Source: Mogibacterium diversum_A (lineage in GTDB: Bacteria; Bacillota; Clostridia; Peptostreptococcales; Anaerovoracaceae). Taken from it: a stretch of 64,000 nt of DNA. The stretch spans positions 62,001 to 126,000 of the forward strand of contig NZ_CALIZG010000024.1 in the NCBI RefSeq assembly GCF_938028775.1. The letters run 5' to 3'. Positions 26,350 to 34,276 of the stretch are shown in pieces. The position numbers and the translations under genes were made by a program. A model generated the notes under the pieces. The model ran no database searches. It saw only the letters and a program-made list of their open reading frames with translations, and was not told the origin of the DNA. Position 1 is the stretch's first letter. Every line of letters begins with the position of its first letter.

Positions 26350-26868
26350 TTACTTACTATTCTTTGGTGATAGGAACATAGTAAGACTTCGTCCCTCAAA
26401 CTTTGGCTTCTTATCTATGATGCCGTATTCAGAAACCAGCTCTGCGAAGCTGTTCATAACATCGAAGCCTTTCGCTGTATAATCACGTTCTCTCCCTCTG
26501 AATCTAAGGCTAACCTTGACCTTATCTCCATCCTTTAGGAACTTGATTGCTGTATTCGCCTTTACATTTACATCGTGCTCCTCGATAAATGTGCTGAGAC
26601 GAACCTCCTTAACCTGCATGGTCTTCTGGTTCTTCTTAGCCATCTTATCCTTCTTCTGGAGCTCGTAGCGATATTTCCCGAAGTCTAGGATCTTGCAAAC
26701 TGGCGGTTCAGCATTCGGAGAAACATTTACGAGGTCTAGATTAGCCTCTTCTGCAATTGCAAGCGCTTCTCTTATGCCCATAACTCCGCGCATATCTCCA
26801 TTTTCATCTATCAAACGGACTTCCTTTGCACGAATATCTCCGTTGATCTGTTGTTTATCCTTGCTAAT
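26350..26868 (-). CDS. infC: Translation initiation factor IF-3, AUU start codon
   Basis: The first in-frame ATG/TTG codons would truncate the conserved N-terminus. Reading back in frame gives ISKDKQQINGDIRAKEVRLI, which matches the normal IF-3 start, beginning with ATT at 26866-26868 and GGAGG placed 7 nt upstream. That yields 172 aa, the normal length. Rare AUU initiation of infC is well known and lets IF-3 repress its own translation. The N-domain (PPVCKILDFGKYRYE) and C-domain (VKVSLRFRGRERDYT) are both intact. Confidence 0.93.
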   Translation of the reverse strand: MSKDKQQINGDIRAKEVRLIDENGDMRGVMGIREALAIAEEANLDLVNVSPNAEPPVCKILDFGKYRYELQKKDKMAKKNQKTMQVKEVRLSTFIEEHDVNVKANTAIKFLKDGDKVKVSLRFRGRERDYTAKGFDVMNSFAELVSEYGIIDKKPKFEGRSLTMFLSPKNSK

Positions 26869-26996
26869 TGGTCTACCTCCATATAATAAAAAAAGCGGAT
26901 ACAGAAGTATCCGCGAATTAACTGAAATAAATCAAGTTATTGATAACCCGTACGCCTGTGCCCACAAGGTGAGAAGCGGATAACTTCTTCTTTGAC
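26869..26996 (-). promoter_or_regulatory. L20-type leader of infC-rpmI-rplT with attenuator
   Basis: The leader from the predicted transcription start (about 26996) to the infC start contains a strong terminator just before the SD. Upstream in the leader is a TATCCGC segment (about 26976-26982) that can pair with GCGGATA, the 5' arm of that terminator, forming a competing antiterminator. This is the logic of the Bacillus infC leader, where L20 binding favours termination. The pairing is seen in the sequence; L20 binding is inferred from the family. Confidence 0.75.
26888..26914 (-). terminator. Leader terminator (attenuator) upstream of infC
   Basis: GCGGATAC / GTATCCGC form a perfect 8-bp stem (26895-26902, 26907-26914) with a 4-nt loop and then seven Ts in the minus direction. 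It is followed within 20 nt by the infC SD. Confidence 0.85.
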
Positions 26997-27002
26997 TAGA
27001 TG

Positions 27003-27031
27003 ATTATAGACTATTGCTGAACTTGTGTCAA
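27003..27031 (-). promoter_or_regulatory. Consensus sigma-A promoter of infC operon
   Basis: Minus-strand TTGACA (27026-27031), 17-bp spacer, TATAAT (27003-27008): a perfect match to both hexamers. It lies between the end of the NhaC gene and the infC leader. Confidence 0.92.
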
Positions 27032-27050
27032 TACTAAAAGACATATGCCT

Positions 27051-28433
27051 TTACTGTTTTTCAACTTCTTGTTCTGGCTTCATATTCTCCCAGTTCCACT
27101 CTCCTTTACACACAACCCTATTATACGAAGGTAACACTACTGAGATTATCGACATTATTCCTAGAATTATCAGGTACCAGTTATATGGAATCATACTAGT
27201 CGGATTTACTGCATTTTTAGTCAAGCTGGCGATTAGAAGGAACTGTGCTCCGTACGGAATGAAGCCCTGCATTATACATGAGAATATGTCGAGGAACGAA
27301 GCTGTTCTTCTAGGATCAATCTTATACTTCTCTGAAATTTCTTTGGCAATCTCACCAGTAACGATGATCGCTACTGTATTGTTAGCTGTTGCAGCATCTG
27401 TTAAAGCTGCTAATGCCGCGATTCCTACAGATGCAGATTTAGGACCTTTTAATAGCTTACTTGTCTTATCTATAATCCACTTAAGACCACCGTAATGCTT
27501 AGTAAGTTCTGCAAGACCACCTACAAACATTGATAAAATAAATACTTCAATCATACCCTGGTAACCTGTCCAGATTTTAGCTGCAACTTCCATAAGACCA
27601 ATCGCACCAGTTCCAACACCTACTGCTGAAGCGCTGATAATTCCGATAATCAGTACGGCGAACACATTGAGTCCTAATAATGCGAGCCCGAGGACAAGCA
27701 CGTATGGTACTACCTTTATCAAGTTATAATCTAAATTTCCAGTTACAGTACCACCCTTGCTAAAGATAACCATAAGTGAAAGAGTAATTAGCGCAGAAGG
27801 AATAGAAATCCAAGCATTAGTTTTAAACTTATCCTTAAGATCTACCCCTTGAGTCCTTGTAGCAGCAATAGTCGTGTCAGAAATCATCGACAGGTTATCC
27901 CCGAACATCGCACCTGTGAGAACAGCAGCAACCACGAATGACATATTAAGATCTGCTGTCTTAGCCATATTATAAGCAATTGGAACTATAGCTCCCACAG
28001 TACCCATAGATGTGCCAGTAGCAGTAGATAGAAATGCTGCTATTATGAAAATTCCTGGGACAATGAACCTAGGTGGAATAATCGCGAGTCCAAGATTTGC
28101 TGTTGACGATACTCCTCCCATCGCACCGGCAACAGAAGAAAATGCACCTGCTAAAAGGAATATCATGAGCATCGTCATAATATTTTCATCCCCAGCACCT
28201 CTTGCAAATAGTTTAAAATTATTGTCGATTCCCGTCTTGTGATACATTAAAAAAGCCAGTATAACTGCAATTGTCATAGCGACCACAGAAGGAAACTGAT
28301 AAAATGCCATCTCTACACCCTTGGAATGTAGGACAATTCCAACGCCCAGGTAGATAACTATAAAGAATAGAAGTGGAATTAACGCCAAGCCACTTGCTTC
28401 TCTTTCCTGATGAAGTTTAACTTGTTCTTTCAT
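27051..28433 (-). CDS. Na+/H+ antiporter, NhaC family
   Basis: A 460-aa protein with about eleven to twelve membrane helices. Family-typical segments are STATGTSMGTVGAIVPIA, GAMFGDNLSMISDTTIAATRTQG and the C-terminal repeat-like AALTDAATANNTVAIIVTGEIAKE. The NhaC/YjbQ-YuiF type antiporters exchange Na+ for H+, and some members instead exchange amino or organic acids, so the substrate is not certain. It appears monocistronic, ending 20 bp before the infC promoter with no obvious terminator. Confidence 0.82.
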   Translation of the reverse strand: MKEQVKLHQEREASGLALIPLLFFIVIYLGVGIVLHSKGVEMAFYQFPSVVAMTIAVILAFLMYHKTGIDNNFKLFARGAGDENIMTMLMIFLLAGAFSSVAGAMGGVSSTANLGLAIIPPRFIVPGIFIIAAFLSTATGTSMGTVGAIVPIAYNMAKTADLNMSFVVAAVLTGAMFGDNLSMISDTTIAATRTQGVDLKDKFKTNAWISIPSALITLSLMVIFSKGGTVTGNLDYNLIKVVPYVLVLGLALLGLNVFAVLIIGIISASAVGVGTGAIGLMEVAAKIWTGYQGMIEVFILSMFVGGLAELTKHYGGLKWIIDKTSKLLKGPKSASVGIAALAALTDAATANNTVAIIVTGEIAKEISEKYKIDPRRTASFLDIFSCIMQGFIPYGAQFLLIASLTKNAVNPTSMIPYNWYLIILGIMSIISVVLPSYNRVVCKGEWNWENMKPEQEVEKQ

Positions 28434-28928
28434 TAAAATACCTCAGTAACTCGTTCAGCAAAAAAGCAACATATTAAATTAAAGCTTTTACTAATCCTAT
28501 AAAAGCATTATTATTTATTTTACACAAAATTACACTCTCTTACACTGTAAATTTGTATTTTTCTTTGTATTTTAAGTGATTTTTATATAACTTTGTAAGT
28601 GTATCATTAAATTTAAAACGTCAATGGCATCAATCTAATGTTACAATCATATTAGCAAATGTTTTAGTTTATATAATAATGAGGAAATAATAAATGAAGT
28701 ATTACAACATCTGCTTGGATGATACTGATTATTTATACTTAGGAAGAAATTCGAAACTTAATGTACAGTTCTGTCCATTGATAAAGAAAAAAGTAGTATA
28801 TTTTATAGGATTGTAGAGTAAGGTCTTTACTTTGTTTTAAAGATCTAATGTGTTCAATATTTATAATAAGGATTTAACATATAAATACAATAACAAAATC
28901 AATGGTCACACTGATAAAATTTATCGTA
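28434..28928. other. AT-rich intergenic region between the NhaC gene and the thiT riboswitch
   Basis: About 500 bp with little coding potential apart from a weak 40-codon ORF (28694-28816). Near the NhaC side it carries three TTACAC repeats at 28520, 28530 and 28540, exactly one helical turn apart, then TGTAA at 28546-28550. A related inverted copy (GTAAGTGTA) lies about 60 bp further on. These may be operator sites. No tRNA, insertion sequence or clear terminator was seen. Confidence 0.6.
28694..28816 (+). CDS. Possible small ORF, 40 aa
   Basis: ATG with GAGG 9 nt upstream and a TATAAT-like sequence shortly before it. The product starts MKYYNICLDDTDYLYLGRNS and has no recognisable motif. 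No homologue or terminator supports it. It may be chance in AT-rich DNA or a leftover gene fragment. Confidence 0.25.
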   Translation: MKYYNICLDDTDYLYLGRNSKLNVQFCPLIKKKVVYFIGL

Positions 28929-28957
28929 TTGCAATATCACATTTAACAATATACAAT
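28929..28957 (+). promoter_or_regulatory. Sigma-A promoter of thiT
   Basis: TTGCAA (28929-28934), 17 bp, TACAAT (28952-28957). The predicted start is some 10 bases before the riboswitch. Confidence 0.65.
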
Positions 28958-28973
28958 TAATAAATGAAATATT

Positions 28974-29086
28974 GCTGGGGGAGCGATAGCTGAGAGTTGC
29001 TTCACTTACGTATCAAATCGGTCATTTTATACATTAAGATGAAGCGAGACCCTTCTACCCTGCGGATAATGCCGTAGCGGGAAGCT
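28974..29086 (+). promoter_or_regulatory. TPP riboswitch
   Basis: The thiamin pyrophosphate aptamer is visible: GGGGGAGC, then GCTGAGAG, a variable P3 arm of about 45 nt, GACCCTTCTACC and the diagnostic CTGCGGATAATGCCGTAGCGGGAAG split around the pyrophosphate-binding loop (core CGGATAATGCCG). It lies 48 bp before thiT. TPP binding should favour the downstream terminator/SD-sequestering hairpin and shut thiamin uptake. Confidence 0.93.
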
Positions 29087-29107
29087 GGCTAAAACATACA
29101 AGCACCC

Positions 29108-29133
29108 CCTCCTGTATAATAGGAGGTTTTTTT
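29108..29133 (+). terminator. Riboswitch expression platform: terminator that contains the thiT SD
   Basis: CCTCCT (29108-29113) pairs with AGGAGG (29121-29126), followed by seven Ts directly abutting the ATG at 29134. The 3' arm is also the thiT ribosome-binding site. The same hairpin could therefore end transcription or block initiation. Confidence 0.8.
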
Positions 29134-29772
29134 ATGACTTTACAAAGTTTTGTTGAATCAAGAGTTGGTCAGGTATTGATTGTTTTTATAATCATCCTGT
29201 TGCTATGCTTAATTACAGTTAGTGGGAAATCAAAGAATGATAACAAGAAAATAGATGTTAAAGCACTAACCATTTCCTCACTTCTAATTGCAATTGCTGT
29301 GGTACTATCCAACATTAAGATATTTACCATGCCTCAAGGAGGCTCTGTCACCCTACTCTCACTTCTTCCAATAGCGGTAATCACATACCTGTACGGAACA
29401 AAGCGCGGAGTAACTGCCGGAGTTGCGCTCGGTCTTGTAAATCTAATCTTTGGACCTTACGTAATCCATCCGGTTCAGCTACTTCTCGACTATCCGATTG
29501 CTTTCGGAGCCCTCGGTCTTGGTGGAGCACTGCGCGACGGAAAGAACGGGCTCACAAAGGTATACCTTACAGGTGTATTTGCAAGATACTTCTGTGCTGT
29601 GGCATCGGGCATAATCTTCTTTGGAGCGTATGCGCCAAAGGGATTCCACGCAGTTACATGGTCGATTTGGTACAACTTCACTTACCTAGCAGTTGAAGCT
29701 GCAATAACGGTTGTTGTAATTAATATGCCACCTGTTAAGAGCATATTTGAGAGGATTAAGAATGAAAACTAA
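29134..29772 (+). CDS. thiT: Thiamin ECF transporter S component ThiT (YuaJ)
   Basis: 212 aa. One N-terminal hydrophobic segment (about 12-30) precedes the six-helix S-component core. SLLPIAVITYLYGTKRGVTAG and YVIHPVQLLLDYPIAFGALG match the ThiT family, the latter with the DYP element of the thiamin pocket. It binds thiamin and works with the shared EcfAA'T module, not encoded here. Direct control by a TPP riboswitch strongly supports the assignment. Confidence 0.92.
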   Translation: MTLQSFVESRVGQVLIVFIIILLLCLITVSGKSKNDNKKIDVKALTISSLLIAIAVVLSNIKIFTMPQGGSVTLLSLLPIAVITYLYGTKRGVTAGVALGLVNLIFGPYVIHPVQLLLDYPIAFGALGLGGALRDGKNGLTKVYLTGVFARYFCAVASGIIFFGAYAPKGFHAVTWSIWYNFTYLAVEAAITVVVINMPPVKSIFERIKNEN

Positions 29773-30391
29773 GCTTGATAATCCTTTGTTATCAAGATAT
29801 GACAGAGTCATTCTTGCATCGAAATCACCACGTAGATTAGAAATCTTGAGGAATCATGGTGTTGAACCAATCGTAATGCCAGGAAATGCCGACGAGGAAC
29901 TGCCAGATGGTATATCTTTTACGGATGCAGTGACGATGCTTTCCGAGAGAAAAGCTATGGCAGCACTAGAGCTTCCAGATATATTAGGACTTGAAGGCAA
30001 ATTGCTACTTATAGCTTCGGACACTATCGTCTATAAAGACATTATCATGGGCAAGCCGCACGATAACGAGGATGCTTTTAATATGCTTGCTTCGCTTAGA
30101 AATGATACTCATTACGTGGCTACAGGAGTTACACTTATCGACATTATTGACGGAGTTCCTCAGCTTGATGACAGATGCTCATTTGCTGAAGTTACGAAGA
30201 TCATCTGCGGTGATTATACAGATGAAGATATATGGTCATATATAAAGACTGGTGAACCGGCTGACAAAGCTGGCGCATATGCTATCCAAGGTGGTTTTAG
30301 AAAATATATCAAAGAGTTTAGAGGAGATTACGAAAATGTCGTTGGGCTACCTTATAATATGATAATCAGCGAACTTAATAAACAATATTAA
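29762..30391 (+). CDS. maf: Maf family nucleoside triphosphate pyrophosphatase
   Basis: I choose the ATG at 29762, which overlaps the end of thiT by 11 nt, with GAGAGG 8 nt upstream; 209 aa. Maf signature VILASKSPRRLEILRNHG at the N-terminus, LIASDTIVYKD with the catalytic Asp, GKPHDNEDAFNML, and GAYAIQGGF near the end. Maf enzymes hydrolyse modified or canonical (d)TTP/UTP and restrain septation. The overlap with thiT means it probably sits under the TPP riboswitch too, which is an unusual pairing. Confidence 0.93.
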   Translation: MKTKLDNPLLSRYDRVILASKSPRRLEILRNHGVEPIVMPGNADEELPDGISFTDAVTMLSERKAMAALELPDILGLEGKLLLIASDTIVYKDIIMGKPHDNEDAFNMLASLRNDTHYVATGVTLIDIIDGVPQLDDRCSFAEVTKIICGDYTDEDIWSYIKTGEPADKAGAYAIQGGFRKYIKEFRGDYENVVGLPYNMIISELNKQY

Positions 30392-30403
30392 CATCAATGT
30401 AAA

Positions 30404-30440
30404 TGGGGCTGCATATTACATATGCTAGCCCCACTTTTTA
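30404..30440 (+). terminator. Intrinsic terminator after maf
   Basis: TGGGGCT / AGCCCCA (30404-30410, 30427-30433) is extended by GCATAT / ATATGC with one bulged base and a 3-nt loop, followed by CTTTTTAT. It separates the convergent maf and tenI genes. Confidence 0.82.
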
Positions 30441-30995
30441 TAGCTTCATATAATATGACATTTGACACGCGCCACTTGCTCCAGCCGAGGAAACTTCTTC
30501 TATATTTAACTCGTCGATTCCACCTATCGCATATACCGGTACATCAACTTGCTCTACTATACTTGTCAGGAAGTCTATACCACGTCCTGGAAGCCCTTTC
30601 TTGCAATCAGTTTCATAGATATGACCCGCGATTATGGCATTAGCACCCGCACAACTGACTCTAAGCGCCTCTTGAAGAGAATGAACTGAAACCCAAGCTT
30701 TTAAGCCGTCCAAGGATTCAATATTAGATTCATAATCAGCAATTGATAATTGAACGACTGTACCGAGTTCGCGCGCAATCTTATAGTACTTGTTCACAAT
30801 TAGTCTTACGGAGTATAAATCACAGAGCAATTTAACTTTATAAGCTAGTTCCCTATATTCGTCTTCAGAAAGATCTTTCTCTCTAAGTATCACGATATCC
30901 GGCTTCGAAATTGCAAATACTATCTTAAGTTGTTCATAAAGTGACCTATCAGTTAAGTGGCGGTTCGTTACACAGATTTTTTTAAACGTACACAT
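30438..30995 (-). CDS. tenI: Thiazole tautomerase TenI-like (ThiE/TenI superfamily)
   Basis: 185 aa TIM barrel. ThiE and TenI look alike, but the diagnostic region here is SVHSLQEALRV followed by GHIYETDCKKGLPGRG. That reproduces the TenI pattern (SVHSLEEA and GHVFETDCKKG), including the catalytic histidine region. True ThiE has the GPIFPT.TK pattern and VNDRVDLA; here that loop reads VNKYYKIARELG. TenI aromatises the ThiG product to the stable thiazole carboxylate tautomer. Its ATG overlaps the thiH stop by 14 nt. The C-terminus is about 20 aa shorter than Bacillus TenI. A ThiE activity cannot be excluded. Confidence 0.78.
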   Translation of the reverse strand: MCTFKKICVTNRHLTDRSLYEQLKIVFAISKPDIVILREKDLSEDEYRELAYKVKLLCDLYSVRLIVNKYYKIARELGTVVQLSIADYESNIESLDGLKAWVSVHSLQEALRVSCAGANAIIAGHIYETDCKKGLPGRGIDFLTSIVEQVDVPVYAIGGIDELNIEEVSSAGASGACQMSYYMKL

Positions 30996-32205
30996 AATCG
31001 TTCATAACCGGCTGCATGCCGTGCTCCTTAAGAGCCTTACAGATTTCATCGACGGATCTTCCGTCTGCAATTTCAAACTGATTATCACCAGAACTCGTTT
31101 CATCATCGCTATGGCTACCGATTCCAGTATCCACACCTGCTGAGATTTTTGTAGCAGTTATACCCATGACATTATCTCTGAATCCAGCTCGCTCGCGAGT
31201 TGAAATGGTCATCGCAGCAAACGGAAGAAAAATCCTATATGCGGAAATAACTTGAAGCAGTTGGCGTTCTCCCACAATCTCATTATTCTGATTCGGTGTG
31301 AACATCGCCCCTTCATCGTTATTGCTGATGATTGGCCTCAGTCTTGGACATGAAAGCGAAATCTCTGCCCATGGATACTTACGCTGAATTAGATATGCAT
31401 GAAGTCCTGTCGCTAAAGCATCTTTTCTAAAATTATCAAGTCCTAGAAGTGCCGCAAATCCTACGCCCCTCATCCCGCCCATAAGCGCTCTCTCCTGGGC
31501 ATTAAACCTATATGGAAAAACCCTCTTGTGTCCAGCTAGGTGAAGCCTCTCATATTCATCGGAATTATACGTCTCTTGAAAGACAGTTACGTAGTCAGCT
31601 CCGCACGACTTTAGATACGCATACTCATCCGAGTTCATTGGATATACCTCAATCCCGATGTTCTTGAAGTATCTTCTGCCAATTTTACACGCTTCACCGA
31701 TATATTCTATATCTGACTTACTCCTACTTTCACCTGTTAAAATTAGTATCTCTTCAAGCCCGGTTTTCGCTATAGCCTTCATCTCCTTCTCTATCTCGTC
31801 CGCGCATAACTTTGCTCTATGAATTTTATTATGGCAGTTGAAACCGCAGTACACACAGTAGTTCTCGCAGTAATTCGATATATAGAGAGGTGTAAATAAA
31901 TTTACAACATTACCGAAATGTTTCCTCCTCTCGATACTTGCTTTCTTGGCGATTTGCTCTAGGTATTTGTCAGCTGCGGGAGATAGCAGTGCTTTGAAGT
32001 CATCGATACTGCAGCTATCAGCCTTAATAGCGCGCACTACATCTGATTCGCTGTATTCCAAAGGGTTATATGAATTAATTTCGGCTATAACTCTATCAAA
32101 AGTATCATGAGGAATAATCTCCATTCCATCCATATAAGTCATATGGTCAGTGCGCAGCCTCGTTTTCTCACTACCAGATGACTCCATACGTTTTACATCA
32201 TTCAT
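30982..32205 (-). CDS. thiH: 2-iminoacetate synthase ThiH (radical SAM tyrosine lyase)
   Basis: 407 aa. The radical SAM cluster motif is CENYCVYCGF (CX3CX2C), followed by ILILTGESRSKSD and the C-terminal BATS domain. ThiH cleaves tyrosine to p-cresol and dehydroglycine (2-iminoacetate), the anaerobic counterpart of the glycine oxidase ThiO, consistent with a strict anaerobe. It starts three bases after thiG with SD GGAGG. Confidence 0.94.
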   Translation of the reverse strand: MNDVKRMESSGSEKTRLRTDHMTYMDGMEIIPHDTFDRVIAEINSYNPLEYSESDVVRAIKADSCSIDDFKALLSPAADKYLEQIAKKASIERRKHFGNVVNLFTPLYISNYCENYCVYCGFNCHNKIHRAKLCADEIEKEMKAIAKTGLEEILILTGESRSKSDIEYIGEACKIGRRYFKNIGIEVYPMNSDEYAYLKSCGADYVTVFQETYNSDEYERLHLAGHKRVFPYRFNAQERALMGGMRGVGFAALLGLDNFRKDALATGLHAYLIQRKYPWAEISLSCPRLRPIISNNDEGAMFTPNQNNEIVGERQLLQVISAYRIFLPFAAMTISTRERAGFRDNVMGITATKISAGVDTGIGSHSDDETSSGDNQFEIADGRSVDEICKALKEHGMQPVMNDYVYV

Positions 32206-32208
32206 ATT

Positions 32209-32973
32209 TTAATCCTCCAGAAATCCAGTAAGCGGTGACGATGCCACTCCGCCATCTCTTACGATGCGTCCAAGACCAGCAAGGTAAGCTGCTCTACCTG
32301 CCTTAATGGCACTTCCAAATGCTCCTGCCATCCCTGCTACGTCATTTGCCGTAGCGATTGCCGTATTAGCCATAATCGCACTTACACCCATTTCCATAGC
32401 TTCACAAGCCTGAGATGGTGAACCTATACCGGCATCAACAATGATTGGGATATCCACCTCATCAACGAGAATCTTGATTATATCCTTAGTTACTAATCCC
32501 CTATTTGAACCGATTGGTGCAGCTAGTGGCATAATAGTCGAAGCGCCTGCATCTACGAGAGCTCTTGCAACATTAAGATCCGGATACATGTACGGCATCA
32601 CGACAAATCCTTCATTTGCCAAAATCTCTGTTGCACGTATAGTCTCATAATTATCTGGGAACAAATACTTCGAATCCTTGATGACTTCAATCTTAATGAA
32701 GTCGCCGCATCCCAGCTCCCTAGCGAGCCTTGCTATTCGAACCGCTTCTTCAGCATTCCTCGCTCCAGATGTGTTAGGAAGCAGAGTTACGTGGTCTGGG
32801 ATGTACTGAAGGATATTCTGAACGTCTGTATTAGCTCTTCTCACCGAGAGAGTAATCATCTCTGCCCTTGCCTGTTCAACGGCAGCCCGTATCAATTCCA
32901 CATCGTATTTGCCTGAACCCAATATAAATCTGGAATCAAATTCATGACCACCAATCACTAATTTATCATTCAT
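32209..32973 (-). CDS. thiG: Thiazole synthase ThiG
   Basis: 254 aa. FILGSGKYDV at the N-terminus (the active-site lysine lies further in, in the TIM barrel), TLLPNTSGARNAEEAVRIAR, and VDAGIGSPSQACEAMEMGVSA (phosphate site). It condenses DXP, ThiS-thiocarboxylate sulfur and dehydroglycine into the thiazole. DXP is shared with the MEP pathway (dxr in this window). A 102-bp gap separates it from thiF. Confidence 0.96.
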   Translation of the reverse strand: MNDKLVIGGHEFDSRFILGSGKYDVELIRAAVEQARAEMITLSVRRANTDVQNILQYIPDHVTLLPNTSGARNAEEAVRIARLARELGCGDFIKIEVIKDSKYLFPDNYETIRATEILANEGFVVMPYMYPDLNVARALVDAGASTIMPLAAPIGSNRGLVTKDIIKILVDEVDIPIIVDAGIGSPSQACEAMEMGVSAIMANTAIATANDVAGMAGAFGSAIKAGRAAYLAGLGRIVRDGGVASSPLTGFLED

Positions 32974-33075
32974 TATGTGCTCCTTATATTTTAAAAACTC
33001 CTGTTTACGCGTGTAACAAAAATCCCTTTATCCCAATTACATCTCAATCTATCTCGTTTTAATATTAGATATCGA

Positions 33076-33738
33076 TTAAATATTATCCACTCCTAGAATA
33101 TGCCCTATCACGATATTCGCCTGATGACCTGCACAGATAGAAACCCTTGGTGCCATTAGTCCAATGCCACTATCGACATCAGTGCATCCATCTCCACAAA
33201 TGAATAACCTGTCCATGATACGTCTGGACTTTATTTCATTTGCGCTGTCATATCCAGCCATTCCAGAGCCAGAAATTACGATTGGCCCATCTTTAATTGA
33301 TAGTAGTGAATCGATAAGCATAGCTTTCGACTCAGCACTATCGAAAGCCTCACACACAATATCAAAACTTTCAAATATCTCTTTGCAGTTATCCGCCATT
33401 ACACGAATACACTCGGTAGTTACTCTCATATACGGATTAATCTCCATGAGAATTTCCGTAATGGCATCGACTTTACGCATTCCTATATGCTTAACAGTGT
33501 ATGCCTGCCTGTTCAAATTAGTTATATCTACGATATCGAAATCTACAATATGAAGGTGCCCTACTCCGCTTCTAGCGAGCATAACCGCGATATTTGAACC
33601 GAGACCACCCGCACCTGCAATGGCTACGCTTGCCCGCTTTAGTTTCTGATGGACAGCCTGTGAAAATCTATCGTCTTTAGCCTTATCAAACTCACTGGCA
33701 CTAGGAAACTTCTTAGTAGAAGAATTTAAATTGTCCAT
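33076..33738 (-). CDS. thiF: ThiS adenylyltransferase ThiF
   Basis: 220-aa E1-like enzyme. The ATP-binding site is AGAGGLGSNIAVMLARSGVG, with the arginine in DITNLNRQ. It shows the short ThiF-anaerobic form often found next to thiSGH, lacking most of the zinc-binding CxxC segments of E. coli ThiF (one C-G-D-GC stretch, ICGDGCTDVDSG, is visible). It adenylates the C-terminal glycine of ThiS before sulfur transfer. It starts three bases after thiS. Confidence 0.92.
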   Translation of the reverse strand: MDNLNSSTKKFPSASEFDKAKDDRFSQAVHQKLKRASVAIAGAGGLGSNIAVMLARSGVGHLHIVDFDIVDITNLNRQAYTVKHIGMRKVDAITEILMEINPYMRVTTECIRVMADNCKEIFESFDIVCEAFDSAESKAMLIDSLLSIKDGPIVISGSGMAGYDSANEIKSRRIMDRLFICGDGCTDVDSGIGLMAPRVSICAGHQANIVIGHILGVDNI

Positions 33739-33741
33739 CGT

Positions 33742-33939
33742 TTAACCTCCTCCCATGAAGCAAACTATTTCTATCTTGTCACCATCGTTTATTAGAGTGT
33801 CTGCATAATTCTTCTTAGGTATGATCTCACCAAGCCTCTCTACCGCAATACGAGATGTACTATACGAGAGCGATATCAAAAGGTCTTGTACTGTCATGCT
33901 AGATGTATATTCAATTTCCTTACCGTTTACCTTAATCAA
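33742..33939 (-). CDS. thiS: Sulfur carrier protein ThiS
   Basis: I place the start at TTG (33937-33939), with a GGTGG SD 6 nt upstream, giving 65 aa, the family length; an ATG at 33955-33957 or further out would add 6-24 residues. The ubiquitin-like protein begins L/M-IKVNGKEIEY and ends in the required glycine tail (MGGG), which is adenylated and thiocarboxylated. First gene of thiS-thiF-thiG-thiH-tenI. Confidence 0.9.
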   Translation of the reverse strand: MIKVNGKEIEYTSSMTVQDLLISLSYSTSRIAVERLGEIIPKKNYADTLINDGDKIEIVCFMGGG

Positions 33940-34033
33940 ATTCTCACCACCTTTCATAATGGACTTTATAATTCGCCTATTTCCCTCGATTCGTTTATTA
34001 GCTGCTGTCATAAGTTAAGTAGCTATACGGCAA

Positions 34034-34101
34034 CAAAAAAAGGTCATACGAAGTTTTACACCCAAGGTGGTGTACCCCTTCGTATGACCTTGCATACTCT
34101 A
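34034..34101 (-). ncRNA. Short leader RNA/attenuator hairpin ahead of thiS
   Basis: A perfect 14-bp stem (34040-34053 with 34078-34091) encloses a second small hairpin (TACACC / GGTGTA) flanked by GGGG and AAA. It ends in seven Ts in the minus direction. The promoter at 34108-34135 would start transcription about ten bases before the stem, so a free ~65-nt RNA or a terminated leader is expected. It does not match the TPP aptamer. Whether it is an attenuator for the thi operon or an independent small RNA is open. Confidence 0.6.
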
Positions 34102-34107
34102 TCTTTA

Positions 34108-34135
34108 ATTATAAGTGATTGAGTTTTATTGTCAA
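34108..34135 (-). promoter_or_regulatory. Strong sigma-A promoter upstream of the thi operon
   Basis: Minus-strand TTGACA (34130-34135), 16-bp spacer, TATAAT (34108-34113), both perfect hexamers. Confidence 0.88.
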
Positions 34136-34276
34136 TAAAAAACTAGTGTTTAAACTATTACAATTACTAATAGGTCATCCTTTATTGATTAAAATAAAGT
34201 CTAAGATATGCCCATACAATATGATAATATTTAGTTAAATTTAAATAATCTAATTAATATCTAAGAAAGGGAAATC

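Noticed and set aside
26350..26814. IF-3 starting at TTG 26814 (154 aa)
   Set aside because: This would remove the conserved ISKD...IRAKEVR start; the ATT with GGAGG upstream restores normal length.
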